This document shows, piece after piece, positions 38,409 to 49,467 of a stretch of DNA of 64,000 bases. The stretch is from Arachidicoccus ginsenosidivorans (lineage in GTDB: Bacteria > Bacteroidota > Bacteroidia > Chitinophagales > Chitinophagaceae), in the NCBI RefSeq assembly GCF_007971385.1, contig NZ_CP042434.1:4154001-4218000 (forward strand), given 5' to 3'. Position numbers and translations under genes: made by a program. The notes under the pieces were generated by a model that was not told where the DNA came from, made no database searches, and was given only the letters and a program-made list of their open reading frames with translations. Each line of letters opens with the position of its first letter. Within the stretch, counting starts at the first letter, position 1.

Positions 38409-38459
38409 GGACTACTTGTTTTTATTGTGGTGCTTAATCTTATAAAATAGCTAAAACAA

Positions 38460-38493
38460 AATGGAGGTCTCCTTGAAAAAGAAGGCCTCCATT
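38460..38493. terminator. Terminator hairpin between convergent genes
   Basis: AATGGAGG (38460-38467) pairs with CCTCCATT (38486-38493) around a loop. On the minus strand TTTTGTTTTAG follows, and on the plus strand TTGTTAGTT. It probably ends both batC and the convergent CoA-transferase transcript. Confidence 0.7.
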
Positions 38494-38542
38494 GTTAGTT
38501 ATTAACGTTATTACACCTGTGGTTGCGGCTTACCGAGTATTT

Positions 38543-39202
38543 TTAAAATTGCATTTCCAAAATATTGTCACTGGCCAGCTTTAATTTGCCGGCTGTTTTT
38601 GATTGAATCTCCTCTACAGACACTCCAGGGGCTCTTTCTACAAGTAAAAACCCTTCCTTCGTAATATCAATAACGGCCAGATCAGATACGATTCTTCTGA
38701 CACATTGAATGCCTGTCAGTGGTAAGGTGCAGGCAGGTAAGAGCTTGCTTTCTCCCGACCGGTTGGTATGCTGCATGGCCACTATGATGTTGTCACAACC
38801 TGCAACCAGATCCATGGCACCGCCCATGCCTTTAACCATTTTACCGGGTATTTTCCAATTGGCGATATCGCCGTTTTCGCTGACTTCCATAGCGCCCAAT
38901 ACGGTAAGGTCAATCTTTCCGGCCCGGATCATTCCAAAGCTTTCTGCACTATCGAAAAATGCTCCTCCGGGAATGATCGTGACCGTTTCCTTACCGGCAT
39001 TGATCAGATCCGCATCTACCTGCTCTTTTGTGGGATAGGGCCCGATGCCGAGCATGCCATTTTCACTTTGCAAAACAATGGTCATGTCCTGCGGTATGTA
39101 ATTGGCCACAAGTGTCGGTATGCCTATGCCCAGATTGACATACATGCCATCCCTTAATTCACGGGCTATGCGCATGGCAATTTGTTGTTTAGTTAAAGCC
39201 AT
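38543..39202 (-). CDS. scoB: 3-oxoacid CoA-transferase subunit B
   Basis: A 219-aa beta subunit of succinyl-CoA:3-ketoacid CoA-transferase. The catalytic Glu lies in [11 protein letters not shown] (Glu47). The family blocks [31 protein letters not shown] and [19 protein letters not shown] are present. It activates acetoacetate with CoA from succinyl-CoA, feeding ketone bodies into acetyl-CoA. The alpha subunit gene lies upstream, 111 bases away, so they form an operon. Length is typical. Confidence 0.92.
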   Translation of the reverse strand: MALTKQQIAMRIARELRDGMYVNLGIGIPTLVANYIPQDMTIVLQSENGMLGIGPYPTKEQVDADLINAGKETVTIIPGGAFFDSAESFGMIRAGKIDLTVLGAMEVSENGDIANWKIPGKMVKGMGGAMDLVAGCDNIIVAMQHTNRSGESKLLPACTLPLTGIQCVRRIVSDLAVIDITKEGFLLVERAPGVSVEEIQSKTAGKLKLASDNILEMQF

Positions 39203-39313
39203 TTGTATTTTTAAATATTGTAAATATTAATTGTCTTTAAAGAATATTTGAATCCTTTTTTATTGAAGAAAGCAGCCTGCAGGCACACTGTCTTCAATAA
39301 AAACATTATCTAC

Positions 39314-40006
39314 CTAGTCGCTGGTCGTCACTTTTTCAATGCGTTTCACGTATTGTGCACCCTGGAAAATCCGGTGTACATAAATACCTGCTACATGGAT
39401 TTGGTCCGGATCCAGCTCTCCGGGCTCTACCAAATGCTCAACTTCCGCAATAGTGATGTCTGCCGCCTTGGCCATGGCCATCGAATAATTGCGGGTGGTT
39501 TTTTTAAAGATCAGATTACCCATTTTGTCTCCTTTCCAGGCTTTTACAAAAGCGAATTTGGCGTGTAATGCATATTCCATCAGATAATCTTTTCCGTCAA
39601 AATGCCTGATTTCTTTGCCTTGTGCTACTTCTGTACCGATCCCGGCCCTGGTGAAAAAAGCAGGGATACCCATCGCAGCCATCTGTATACGTGTTACAAG
39701 TGTGCCTTGCGGAACCAAATCCACCTCCAACTCACCAGAAAGCAACTGTCTTTCAAATTCAGCATTTTCTCCCACATAACTACTCATCATTTTTTTTACC
39801 TGCCTGGACTGCAGCAGCAGTCCGAGGCCAAAATCGTCCACGCCTGCATTATTGGAGATACAGGTGAGGTTTTTTACCCCTGATTTCACCAAATAGTTGA
39901 TTGCATTTTCCGGAATACCACAAAGTCCAAATCCACCCAGCATGATGGTATCCCCATCCTGAATATCATATATTGCCTTTTCAGCGTTTTGAAAGGATTT
40001 ATCCAT
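39314..40006 (-). CDS. scoA: 3-oxoacid CoA-transferase subunit A
   Basis: A 230-aa alpha subunit. Recognition blocks are GDTIMLGGFGLCGIPENAINYL (about 18-39), LTCISNNAGVDDFGLGLLL, and IPAFFTRAGIGTEVAQGKE, followed by KAWKGDKMGNLIFKKTTRN. It binds CoA and pairs with subunit B encoded next on the same strand, acting in the cytoplasm. It is preceded by the terminator of the large SGNH gene (40090-40130), so it has its own promoter. A possible A/T-rich region lies between 40020 and 40080. Confidence 0.92.
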   Translation of the reverse strand: MDKSFQNAEKAIYDIQDGDTIMLGGFGLCGIPENAINYLVKSGVKNLTCISNNAGVDDFGLGLLLQSRQVKKMMSSYVGENAEFERQLLSGELEVDLVPQGTLVTRIQMAAMGIPAFFTRAGIGTEVAQGKEIRHFDGKDYLMEYALHAKFAFVKAWKGDKMGNLIFKKTTRNYSMAMAKAADITIAEVEHLVEPGELDPDQIHVAGIYVHRIFQGAQYVKRIEKVTTSD

Positions 40007-40089
40007 AGATTTTCGTGTTTTTTATAAATCTGCTATAAAGATAACGATTGTTTGTTAATAATGGCTGCTCCCGCCTGTTTTTTTACATA

Positions 40090-40130
40090 AAAACAGCACA
40101 TGTTTAGGTTTATAAACACATGCTGCTTTT
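40090..40130 (-). terminator. Terminator of the large SGNH protein gene
   Basis: AAAACAGCACATGTTT (40090-40105) pairs with AAACACATGCTGCTTTT (40114-40130), apart from two mismatched or bulged bases. T5 follows on the minus strand. Confidence 0.75.
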
Positions 40131-40176
40131 GTGTTAGGCAAATGTACTGCCGGCAATAAGCCCTTAATGTAACCGG

Positions 40177-43100
40177 CTAACGTTTAATTATGCTGAATTT
40201 TTGTTTATGCTTTGTATTGTCCTCCACTAATACAATAAAGTACTTGCCACTGGGTAGTTTGGCTAGGGAAACAGATGCTCCTTTGGCTAGCGTGGACGCC
40301 AGAGCTAATTTGCCGCTAATGGTATAGATTTTTAGCTGATAGCCGGCGCCGGCCTTCAGCCCGCTAAATTGCAGCTTGTCTTTGACTGGATTGGGATACA
40401 AGATAACAGGACCTTGAGAAGGATCGACCTGCGTCGGGTCCGTTGGGTCGGTGGGAAAGGTAGGATGTGGTTTGGCTGTTTTTAACCATTCCAGCGTATT
40501 GGTGCTTTGGGCTAGATTATCCAGACTGCCATCACTTAGTGGTGCATAAATTTCCAGGCTGGATTTTAGCATTTTGCCCGCTTGCATGGCCCCGATCGCT
40601 TCCGGGCTCATACCGGCTCTATAGAAAAACAGCTCTTTAAAACTAATTGCATCTGCTGCTTTGACATCACCTAGATAGAAGTCTGATGGTAAGAGCTGTT
40701 CATCAGCCTGCCCCGCCATTATGCCATCAATATATAAAATGGTGACACCCCGGGCATAAAAATGTGTGAGTGTAATCTGGTGCCAATTGTCATCATTTAT
40801 GGCTGTTGTGGATTTTATGGTCTGCCCTTTGGGACCGCTATATTTAAGGACACCGCTTAAGGAATCCACCGCCAGGGTACCTAGATTATTTAGCTGGCGA
40901 AAAGAGGCTAATAATCCACTGCCTTTGGTTTTTACACTAAAACTAATGGTAAAGGGATGTACAATGTATTCTGGCCTGAAATGAATCTGAAATACGGAGT
41001 CTGTATTATTTAAGTTAGTCCCCACTGAATTTTCTCTTACAGGAAGCGGCTTACCCTCATCCAGCGCATCGAATAGTGAAGGGACAATGGTGTAGAGCAT
41101 TTCCGCGTGACCAGCGTCATTGGGATGCAGGTCGTCAAAGCGGTAGCCTTGTACCCAATGGCCCTGCCCATCGTCAATGGCACCCAAAAGGTTGACACTT
41201 GGCGCATCTAGTTCATGGATAAATAAGTCCATTTTTTTAATATAGTCGTAATCTTCGGGTGTATAATCAGAACGCGTATAATTGTTATTTATGACCGGGA
41301 TCATATTTTCTGCCCTGGCCATAGCCATCATTTTTAGCAAATTTTCTTTAAACTGATTATAAGTCGCTTCCTTGTCCTGACTTTCATGAATGCCCTCATT
41401 ACCTAGTGAGAGGCCTATTATCACATATTTACCACATCCAAGTGCCAGATCCCGGTTCCATCTGTCAAGTACATTAATGGTATTGTTGCCACTGATGGCA
41501 TGATTAATAAGATTCCAGTGTTTGCTCCCTTCCCCTTGAGCGCGCTTTTCCAGCAACTGCCCGAATAGGTAGTTATAGCCATGATTGTCCGTAGCGCCAT
41601 ATCCAAAAGCGACCGAAGAGCCCATAATCGTGATTTTTAAAGGATCCAGGCTGGCACAAGCCATGGTATAGCGTTGGTTGTTCAGATCCACCGTCAGGCT
41701 ATAGGTATTCATATCCGCCGGGATCTTCTCCGTTGCATATCCCAGTGAGGCAGCCTCCTTGGAGGTGACGATCTGATCAGTTGTTCCAGGTATCCGGTAA
41801 ATGCTCAAGCCATCCGTCTGCCCGATTTGAAAATTGAAATTTTTATCACCATCTGTAATAACCTGATCCATGGATACGTTAGCTGACCAGATACCCTGGG
41901 AGGTATACTTTAAGGGCACAGCGCCTGCTGCTCCTTGCACATTTAACTGATCAATGGGCAAAATACTGACAGTGCCCTCTGCCATATTCACCAGAATGCG
42001 GACAATGGCAGCTTTTGAACTGGCAAAGGCAGCCCCGTCTTTAACAACGGTGTTATCCGTTGCGCCCATGCCATAATGAGTGCCACTTGACGTATTTTCT
42101 GTCTGGAAATAAAAAGAACCGGTAGCGTTCAGACGCGTGAAAATTTCAAAAATACCACTATTTGTGCCATCTGCTTTTTTAATCAGGCGCAGCGTATTAA
42201 AATCAGTGCTGTCCTTGTTGTCGGCCAACGCAGAACCCGTTACATACAGCTGTTGAAACTGGTTACTGATGGTAATTTTTTTGTGGGCTGCCACCTCAGA
42301 TCCGTATTGCTTCGATCTGGCGGTAACGGTAACCGTCCCGTTTTTAATAGCCCTAAGGTGACCTGCTGCGTCTATTTTTGCGATGGTGGGATCGTCTACA
42401 GACCAATAGACCGATTGAATCGTCGCATTGTCAGGTTGGATGGTTGCCTGTAAATCTTCACTTCCTCCCGGAGTGCTGATGTCTGCTCCAATGATGGCAA
42501 TACTGACAGGGTCAATAATCGGCACCTGGATACTTTCTAACTGCAGGGCATTCAGGTATCCATACGTACTGGCAACATTTTTTAAGGTAATTTGGAGTTT
42601 GCCGGTAGAATCCGAAAATATTATAGGAGTCGTACTAACCTGACTGATATTGCCATGCTGCCCCGCTCCTTCCAGGTCCTTGCCAGAGGTCTGTAAGGTG
42701 TCCTTAAAGATGGAAAGTCCGGTTATCGTAAACTCCGTTTTGCGTATTTCTTCCTGGATTCTGCTACCAAAAAGGTGCAGACGATAACCCATCAGCGGTT
42801 TTAATCCAGTAATTTCCAGGGTGCCCGTATTGTTTTCCACAAAAAAGAAATCCATGGTGGCCGTACCTATATTAAGCGGTCCTAAAAGGGCGGAGGCTGA
42901 GGTGGGCGCCATCAGGTCACCCGCATTTACGCTAAAAGTTTTTGTGGTTGTAAGGGTGAGTCCAGTTGTCTGATTTTGCCCATCGATCAGTGAAATTGCG
43001 TTGCCCTGGTTATTGCCCGTGAAATTATTCCAATAATGACCTAACTGGTCAGGACTTGCCGTTGGCTTACAGTTCTGGGTATTGCCTTCTGGGCCAAAAT

Positions 43101-44918
43101 CAACCAGCACGGACTGTTTGACTTCGATTTGGCCGGAGATTTTAATGGTAATAGAGGCCGTAATCGCTGGGTTAGCTTTGCTGGTTGCCGTGACCTGGAC
43201 AGTACCATTGCCCAATGCTTTTAACAGACCTGTAGAATCAATAACAGCGATTTCAGGGTTATCCACCGCCCAGGATACTGCTTTTATCGTCGCATTTTCT
43301 GGAAAGATTTTGGCAGTAATCTCAGTAGATCCGCCGGCCTCTGTTATTGGATTGCCGGTTAATTCAATATGATCGACTGCTACTTTCGTATTGTCAAATA
43401 CTTCCAGTTTCAAGTCATTGAGATAGCCATAAGCACTGGCGTTATTTTTGACATCCAAAATAATCTGTCCATTTTGATCTGGATAGAGAATGGGTGATAT
43501 ATAAGTACTACTGATATTGGTGTGATTCCCGGCCCCGCCCAGATCAGTACCCGAAGTCTGCAAAGTGCCGGTAGTCGTCTGGATGCCATGGAAACTATAA
43601 CCGGTCACCCTGGTTTCTGTCGTGACTCTGCTGCCAAACAGGGTGAACCGGTAGCCTTTATCCGGATCCAGGCCACCAATCTGAAAGGAAGTTGTTTTAT
43701 TTTCTACATAGAAAAAATCCATTGTTGCGGTGCCGACACCAAGTTCTTCTAATTGATCAGAAACGCTTAGTGGCCCCATTAAGGCATCAGGGTTTGCGCC
43801 AAATTCCCCGAGGTTGGTAAAGGTAATACCCGTGGCCTGACCATGTATATCTGTCAGGCTGGCCTTGGCACCGGATTTATTATCCGTAATATTGGTCCAG
43901 TAATTGCCCTTTTCGTCAGGACTGGCAGTGGGTTTACAATTATTCGTATTACCGGCGGGACCAAAATCTATCAGGATTTCATTGCTGGCTTTTGTCTGAC
44001 CAGAAATCTGAACTTGCAGTGTTCCTTTCACCGTGGGATCGTCCATGCTGGTAGCCGTAACAGTGACCACGCCATCTGCTTTGGCTTTTAAAAGCCCGTT
44101 TTGATCGGTGGTGGCAACGGTTGGATCGTCAACCGTCCAGTTAAGAGAAGTTACGGAGGCGTCAGATGGGGTAATCTTAGCAGTTATTTGCGAGGTCCCG
44201 CCAAGGGTGGTAATAGCGGCCCCGAGAGCTCAATGGATTTAATATCGATTTTGGCATCTGTGTAGGCTTCCAGTTTTAGTGCATTAAGATAACCAAAAGC
44301 GCTGGTTTTATTGTTGATTTCTAAGAGGATCTCGCCATTTTGATCAGCAAACAACATGGGTGAACTGTATACCTTACTGATATTGCCATTCAGCCCGGCG
44401 CCTTCCAGATCCTTGCCTGATGTTTGTAAATCGCCTGAGGCGCTATTGCCACCGGTAAGCGTATAAGTGGTGATACGCGTTTCATCACTGAGCCGGCTAC
44501 CGTAGAGATAGAATTTATAACCAAGATGCGGATCCAGGCCGGTTATTTTTAAACTGGGTTTGTTGTTTTGGGCAAAGAAAAAGTCCATGGTGGCGGTCCC
44601 GACGGAAAGATCCCCCAGCTTACTGGTGGAAGTTGGCCCCATTAGATCGCCGCCGTTTACCACGAAAGACTGAAGGGTTTGAACGCCCAGATTACTATTT
44701 CCCCCTTTTGTATCGATTAATTGAAGTTGAGACCCACTATTATTACCGGTAAAGTTATTCCAGTATAAACCGTTAGCGTCAGGACTTTCAGTAGGTTTGC
44801 AATTATTCGTATTGCCGGCAGGACCAAAATCGATGAGCCAACTATTGCTTTTGGTTTGTGCATTTATAACAGCAATCCATAAAAAAGTTCCGGTAAGAAG
44901 TAAAATTAGTTTTTTCAT
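40177..44918 (-). pseudogene. Large secreted multi-domain SGNH-hydrolase protein with T9SS tail, frameshifted
   Basis: Two frames (44918-44184, 44070-40177) restore to one 1580-aa protein if one G is added to the CCCC/GGGG run at 44220-44223. The order is a signal peptide, then three copies of a beta module that opens with DFGPAGNTNNCKPT or a variant, each followed by a BIG2-type Ig domain (VSWAVDNPEIAVIDSTG...). A linker domain is next. An SGNH hydrolase domain follows, with GSSVAFGYG (block I), SLGNEG (block III) and DDLHPNDAGH (block V). Then come a LamG-like lectin domain and a type IX secretion sorting domain (ILYPNPVKDKLQFSG to the end). It is probably a cell-surface esterase acting on glycans. 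It is transcribed away from the response regulator. Confidence 0.82.
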
Positions 44919-45273
44919 ATTTTAATTTTTGAAATTAAACCCCTCCTGCCCCGTTAAATGGTAAGTAAAACGAGGCACCGGAGAAGTTTTTCACTACACC
45001 TAAACCCAAATAATTTATGCTAAGTCAAGAGGTTCTTTGCTGATGCTATTGTTGTGGCTGATTCGATGCGCACAGTCCAATTATCCGCTATGTCACACAA
45101 ATGGATCATCAGAAGGGCTCTCAAACAAGTCTTGATTCGTTTGGTATCTGTTTTTAGAGCCTAAGCAAATATGATAGATTATTAAACTAACAAGTCTTTA
45201 AATTGGGTCAAAGATTTGCGCTTTTGATTCAATCTGAGTGGGCGGGTACAGTGTAGCAGTAATGGAGAGAAGA
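44919..45273. other. gene-free stretch upstream of the SGNH gene
   Basis: About 355 bases with no credible gene or hairpin. It must hold the promoter for the minus-strand SGNH gene and the 3' end of the response-regulator gene. Confidence 0.45.
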
Positions 45274-46064
45274 CTATCTGGCACGACGGATTTTCTCTAA
45301 AAATTCAGAGGGTGTCATATTAAATTGTTTGGAAAAATTCCTGCCAAACTGACCGAGGGAATGATAACCAACTTGTTCTGCAATCTCACTTAATCGGTAG
45401 CGGTCTTCAGCAATCAACTCGGCCGCTTTATTTAATCGGATAAAATGAATCATTTCATTGGGGGAAAGATTAAACAGTGTTTTGATCTTTCTGTATAAGG
45501 TAGGTCTGCTGACATGCATCATATTAGCCAGAAATACAACGTCTAAGTCCGGGTTATCCAGGTGTTGGTATATTACTTCTTTAATTTCTTCCAAAAAAGG
45601 TTCACTGGCTTTTGCCTGCGTATCCAGACTTAAATGCGCCAAGGGCGATTTGGTATAAAAGGATTGCAGCTGGCTTCTGGTTTTAATAAATTACTAACCT
45701 GAACCTCCAGATGTTCGGCAGAAAAAGGTTTTTCTATATAGGCATCTGCACCGATTTTTAAACCTTCTATTTTAGACTGCAGGGTGTCTTTTGCCGTCAA
45801 CAGGATAAGCGGAATATGTGATAACTCTTCGTGTGATTTTATCCAGTCACAAAGCTCAAAACCATCCATTTCTGGCATCATTACATCGCTAATTACCAGA
45901 TGAATGCCTTTGGATTCCAAAATTGCGCAGGCTTCCTTACCATCAAATGCGGTATATACCCTGTATTTATTTTGTAATAAGCTACTTAAAAATAAGAGAA
46001 TATCTTCTTGGTCGTCCACAACTAAGATGGCCGGTTTATCTTGATCTAAGGTTAATACTGACAT
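45274..46064 (-). pseudogene. Receiver-AraC response regulator, frameshifted
   Basis: Two frames (46064-45630, 45642-45274) join into a 263-aa regulator when one A is added to the TTTT/AAAA run at 45681-45684, giving NLLKTRSQLQSFYTKSPLAHL across the join. The receiver domain has the acidic pair (VVDDQED), phospho-acceptor Asp60 (VISDVMMPEMDG), the Thr/Ala site (LLTAKD) and Lys112 (EKPFS). The C-terminal domain is an AraC HTH (MHVSRPTLYRKIKTLFNLSPNEMI and LSEIAEQVGYHSLGQFGRNFSKQFNMTPSEFL). It follows the propeller kinase gene. Together they would sense a glycan and switch on nearby enzymes. Confidence 0.85.
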
Positions 46065-46135
46065 GATAGAAGCGTCTTTGATGGACTAATAAATATACGA
46101 CATGATAATGGATTTACAAAGAGTGGCTTAAAGCA

Positions 46136-49100
46136 TTATTGCATGACCTGGACGGGTAATAACAGTGAAAAAGTGTTGTATTTATTTTCCTGAATAGAAA
46201 AGCTCAGTGATCCTGCGTGCAGCTCAGCAAGTGATTTGGAAACAAACAGGCCGATGCCAGATCCCTGTATCTGCCTTTTGCGATTCCATCTGAAAAATGG
46301 TTCAAAAATCTTTTGTTGCATGTCCTCGGGAACTAAATGGCCATCATTTTTAATGCGGATAATAAAATGGTCCGCTGCATTTGTCAAATCAATACTGAGC
46401 ATGATGACATGTTCTCCGTATTTGAGTGCATTGTCCAAAAGGTTATTGAGCATTTTAGCGACGGCCGCTTCGTCCACTTTGGCATGAACCGGTCCCATCG
46501 GTGGTAAATACAAAAAGTGAATTTCTTTTTGGATGGCGGCGTCCTGATAGGGTTTAATAAAATCTTCCAGCCAGCTGCCCATTTCTTTGTCTTTGAGTTG
46601 CAGGGTCATCATTGAGGATTCTATTTTCCTGAAATCCAGTAAATCTTTTGTCAGTGCGAGCAGTCGGTTGGTATTTCTTTGCATCAGGTCGATATAGCCT
46701 TCCAGGTGCGGCAAATGATCTTTTTCCTTTAATATTTGCTCCATAGGGCCCTTGATTAAGGTGAGCGGTGTACGGATCTCATGGGCAATATGTGTAAAGA
46801 AATCCACCTTAGACTGGTACAGTTCCTTCTCTTTTCTAAGGGAATAAAGCGTCATTTTGCGTTGGTTTTGCGTGCGGTGTCTTTGGTTATTATAGGATAT
46901 ACCCATAAGAACCATTATCAGCAAAATAATTCCATATCCGGCCAGGGCCAGGTGCGATTTCCACCAGGGCGGTAATATGGTAATATCAATGACTTTTTGA
47001 TTATCCATCCATTTGCCAGAACTATTGGTGGAGCGGATGGATAATTTATAGGAACCGGCGGGCAGATTGGTGAAATAAAGACTTTGTGCGTCTTTTAGGG
47101 AAGTCCAACTATTTTCCAGGCCATCAATTTTATAGGCGTATTGCAGATTGGAAGGCGAATTATAACTGAGGGCTGCAAAATCAAAACTAAAAGTAGACTG
47201 TTTATGCGTTAGCTCTATTTTATTTGTTTTGATAATGGATCTTTTAAGTGGAGAGTGCATAGAGTCCACCATCACTTCCTGGTTGAATATATGGAAATCC
47301 GTCAGATATAAAGGCGGAATAAAATTACTTTCCTGCTGTGTATAGGGATTGAACCTGATCAATCCTTTCAGACTGCCGAAATAAAAATAACCATCCGTAT
47401 CCTTGTAGGCAGACTGGTAGTTGAATTGATTATTCAGTAGACCATCTGCTTTATTAAATACGCTAATCTCGGAACCGTTAGGTGAGATTTTGACCAGGCC
47501 ATTGGAGGTGCTGGCCCAGATATTATCCAGGCTGTCCATTAAAGTCGCATAAACTGTATTGGACGGAAATCCATGATGACGATCAAATATTCTTACTTTT
47601 TTCATTTCGGATACCACAAATAATCCGTCTTCTGTGCAGATCCACAGGCGCCCCAGATTATCCCCTTTTAAGTAGAGAATTCTCGTTGACAGTAATAAAT
47701 CTTTGCCTGCTCTGGTAATTTTAAGTCTTTTCCAGGTGCCGTTTTCTAAAAAGTATAATCCATGCGTATGGGTACCCACCCAAATTCTGCCTGCTTTGTC
47801 TTCAGTTAAAGCAGAATAGAATTCTTCGAAAGGCAGTTGCCTTACCAGGCTGAATTGCCTTTTTTGGGAATTAAAATAATACAAGCCTTTGGAAGTACAG
47901 ACCATAATACTATCCAAAGAGGTTTTGTAAATTAAATTGATGAAATTACTGAATAAGCCGCTTCCATCGGCAGTGGTATAATGCCCGGTATAGGCACCCG
48001 TTTTGACATTCATTACATCAATGCCATGTTCAAAAGTGCCGATATAAAGCAGGTCTTGATCGGCCAATATGCCATGGATATTGGTATGGGCGGCCTGACC
48101 TTTGGGACCGGGAACAATATGGCGGAACTTATGGTGTTTGAAATCTGCTTGATTAAGCCCCGCATCTTCGGTTCCAATCCAAAAATGACCATAACGGTCT
48201 TTAGTGATTTCTCGGATAACATTGCCCGCGAAAGATCGGTGGCGCAGCCCGGGATAATACTTCTCAAATTGTAAGGACCGGTTTGCCAGGTAATTAATTC
48301 CACCAAAATAACTGGTAATCCATACGCCGCCTTCCTTGTCCTTACTAATGGAGTAAAGGGCATTATCTGAAAGTGAATAGGGATCACCATATACTTTTCT
48401 TACTTGTTGCAGGCTGGCTTTTTTTTTCGTTGCCGGATCTGCCACTTGATAACAAAATAATCCTTCCTCGGTAGCCACCCAAAAATTGCCTGGTTTAAAC
48501 TGTAATATATCCCGCACATAGATTTCAGTGCTACCATTCTCGTTATAAAGCAGCGAAGGGCTAAATTGATGCAAGGTGGTATTATAGGCAATCAGCCCCT
48601 TTTTGGAGGTACCTAAGAGTAAACTATCAGCCCCTACCGGCAATATCCTTTCTACTGAGCTGCCTGTTAATTCCTTAGAAGGATTGGCAATCGGATGGTT
48701 TTCATTTTTTGGGACATATAATAATTCTCCCCCCAATGTCCCAAGCCAGATCTTACCACCGGGTTGCAGACTGATCGAGGTGACTTCGGCCCCTTTGTAT
48801 TGAATCCATTTTAGCGGCGCCTTGGTCAGTGCAGCTTTATCCTTGGGCGCGCCCGTTGAATCCATTAGATCCAGCGTGTAAAGCCGGCCACCAGCGGATA
48901 TCCATAGGCGACCCGACAGGTCTTGTGCTATTGCTCTTATGTATTGATCCTTCAGTGCATCGATGGCCCAAAAATTATCCATATCCGCGTTAAAGAAATA
49001 TAAGCCGCTTTTACCGGTGCCTACCCATAATCTGCTGGTACCATCCTCGAATAAATAAGTAATGCCTCCACTGCCAATTGAATGAGCAAGACTAGGATCA

Positions 49101-49423
49101 TAACGGAATACCTTAAAATTTGTCCCATCAAATCGGTTCAGCGCATCTGGCGTACCAAACCACATAAAACCGCTCTGGTCCTGCAGGCTGCAAATAACAG
49201 TATTATTGGATAGACCATCCTCCGCTTCGTAGTGCCTGAAATTTAATGCCTTTATCTTCGGGATATTTTCTGCAGATGGTGGCGGTAGCGTTTGTGCGCG
49301 GGTTGTCCTGGGTATCAAAAAACATAGCAACCAAATGATAGACGCCCCGCCCATCTGGGCTGCTTTGAAAAGCAGCCCGGATGGGGAAAATTGAACGGAA
49401 CGTTGCATTTTGTTTGCCTGCAT
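46136..49423 (-). CDS. Propeller-domain sensor histidine kinase (HTCS-like)
   Basis: A 1095-aa sensor. An N-terminal signal/anchor (ending TRAQT) is followed by two-component-regulator beta-propeller repeats (about 60-740), with recurring motifs such as QDQSGFMWFGTPDALNRFDG and EDGLFV. A Y_Y_Y domain (about 750-815) and one membrane helix (about 820-842) come next. HisKA carries His881 (AHEIRTPLTLIKGP). HATPase has an N box (NNLLDNALKYGEH) and a G box (GSGIGLFV). The usual in-frame receiver and AraC domains are not fused. A separate receiver-AraC gene follows 71 bases downstream on the same strand. It resembles the hybrid sensors that detect glycan pieces in the periplasm. The stop TAA at 46136 appears genuine. 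Confidence 0.87.
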   Translation of the reverse strand: MQANKMQRSVQFSPSGLLFKAAQMGGASIIWLLCFLIPRTTRAQTLPPPSAENIPKIKALNFRHYEAEDGLSNNTVICSLQDQSGFMWFGTPDALNRFDGTNFKVFRYDPSLAHSIGSGGITYLFEDGTSRLWVGTGKSGLYFFNADMDNFWAIDALKDQYIRAIAQDLSGRLWISAGGRLYTLDLMDSTGAPKDKAALTKAPLKWIQYKGAEVTSISLQPGGKIWLGTLGGELLYVPKNENHPIANPSKELTGSSVERILPVGADSLLLGTSKKGLIAYNTTLHQFSPSLLYNENGSTEIYVRDILQFKPGNFWVATEEGLFCYQVADPATKKKASLQQVRKVYGDPYSLSDNALYSISKDKEGGVWITSYFGGINYLANRSLQFEKYYPGLRHRSFAGNVIREITKDRYGHFWIGTEDAGLNQADFKHHKFRHIVPGPKGQAAHTNIHGILADQDLLYIGTFEHGIDVMNVKTGAYTGHYTTADGSGLFSNFINLIYKTSLDSIMVCTSKGLYYFNSQKRQFSLVRQLPFEEFYSALTEDKAGRIWVGTHTHGLYFLENGTWKRLKITRAGKDLLLSTRILYLKGDNLGRLWICTEDGLFVVSEMKKVRIFDRHHGFPSNTVYATLMDSLDNIWASTSNGLVKISPNGSEISVFNKADGLLNNQFNYQSAYKDTDGYFYFGSLKGLIRFNPYTQQESNFIPPLYLTDFHIFNQEVMVDSMHSPLKRSIIKTNKIELTHKQSTFSFDFAALSYNSPSNLQYAYKIDGLENSWTSLKDAQSLYFTNLPAGSYKLSIRSTNSSGKWMDNQKVIDITILPPWWKSHLALAGYGIILLIMVLMGISYNNQRHRTQNQRKMTLYSLRKEKELYQSKVDFFTHIAHEIRTPLTLIKGPMEQILKEKDHLPHLEGYIDLMQRNTNRLLALTKDLLDFRKIESSMMTLQLKDKEMGSWLEDFIKPYQDAAIQKEIHFLYLPPMGPVHAKVDEAAVAKMLNNLLDNALKYGEHVIMLSIDLTNAADHFIIRIKNDGHLVPEDMQQKIFEPFFRWNRKRQIQGSGIGLFVSKSLAELHAGSLSFSIQENKYNTFSLLLPVQVMQ

Positions 49424-49467
49424 ATTGCGCTTTAATGAGTTGGATGGTTGAATATAAGTTTTATTCC

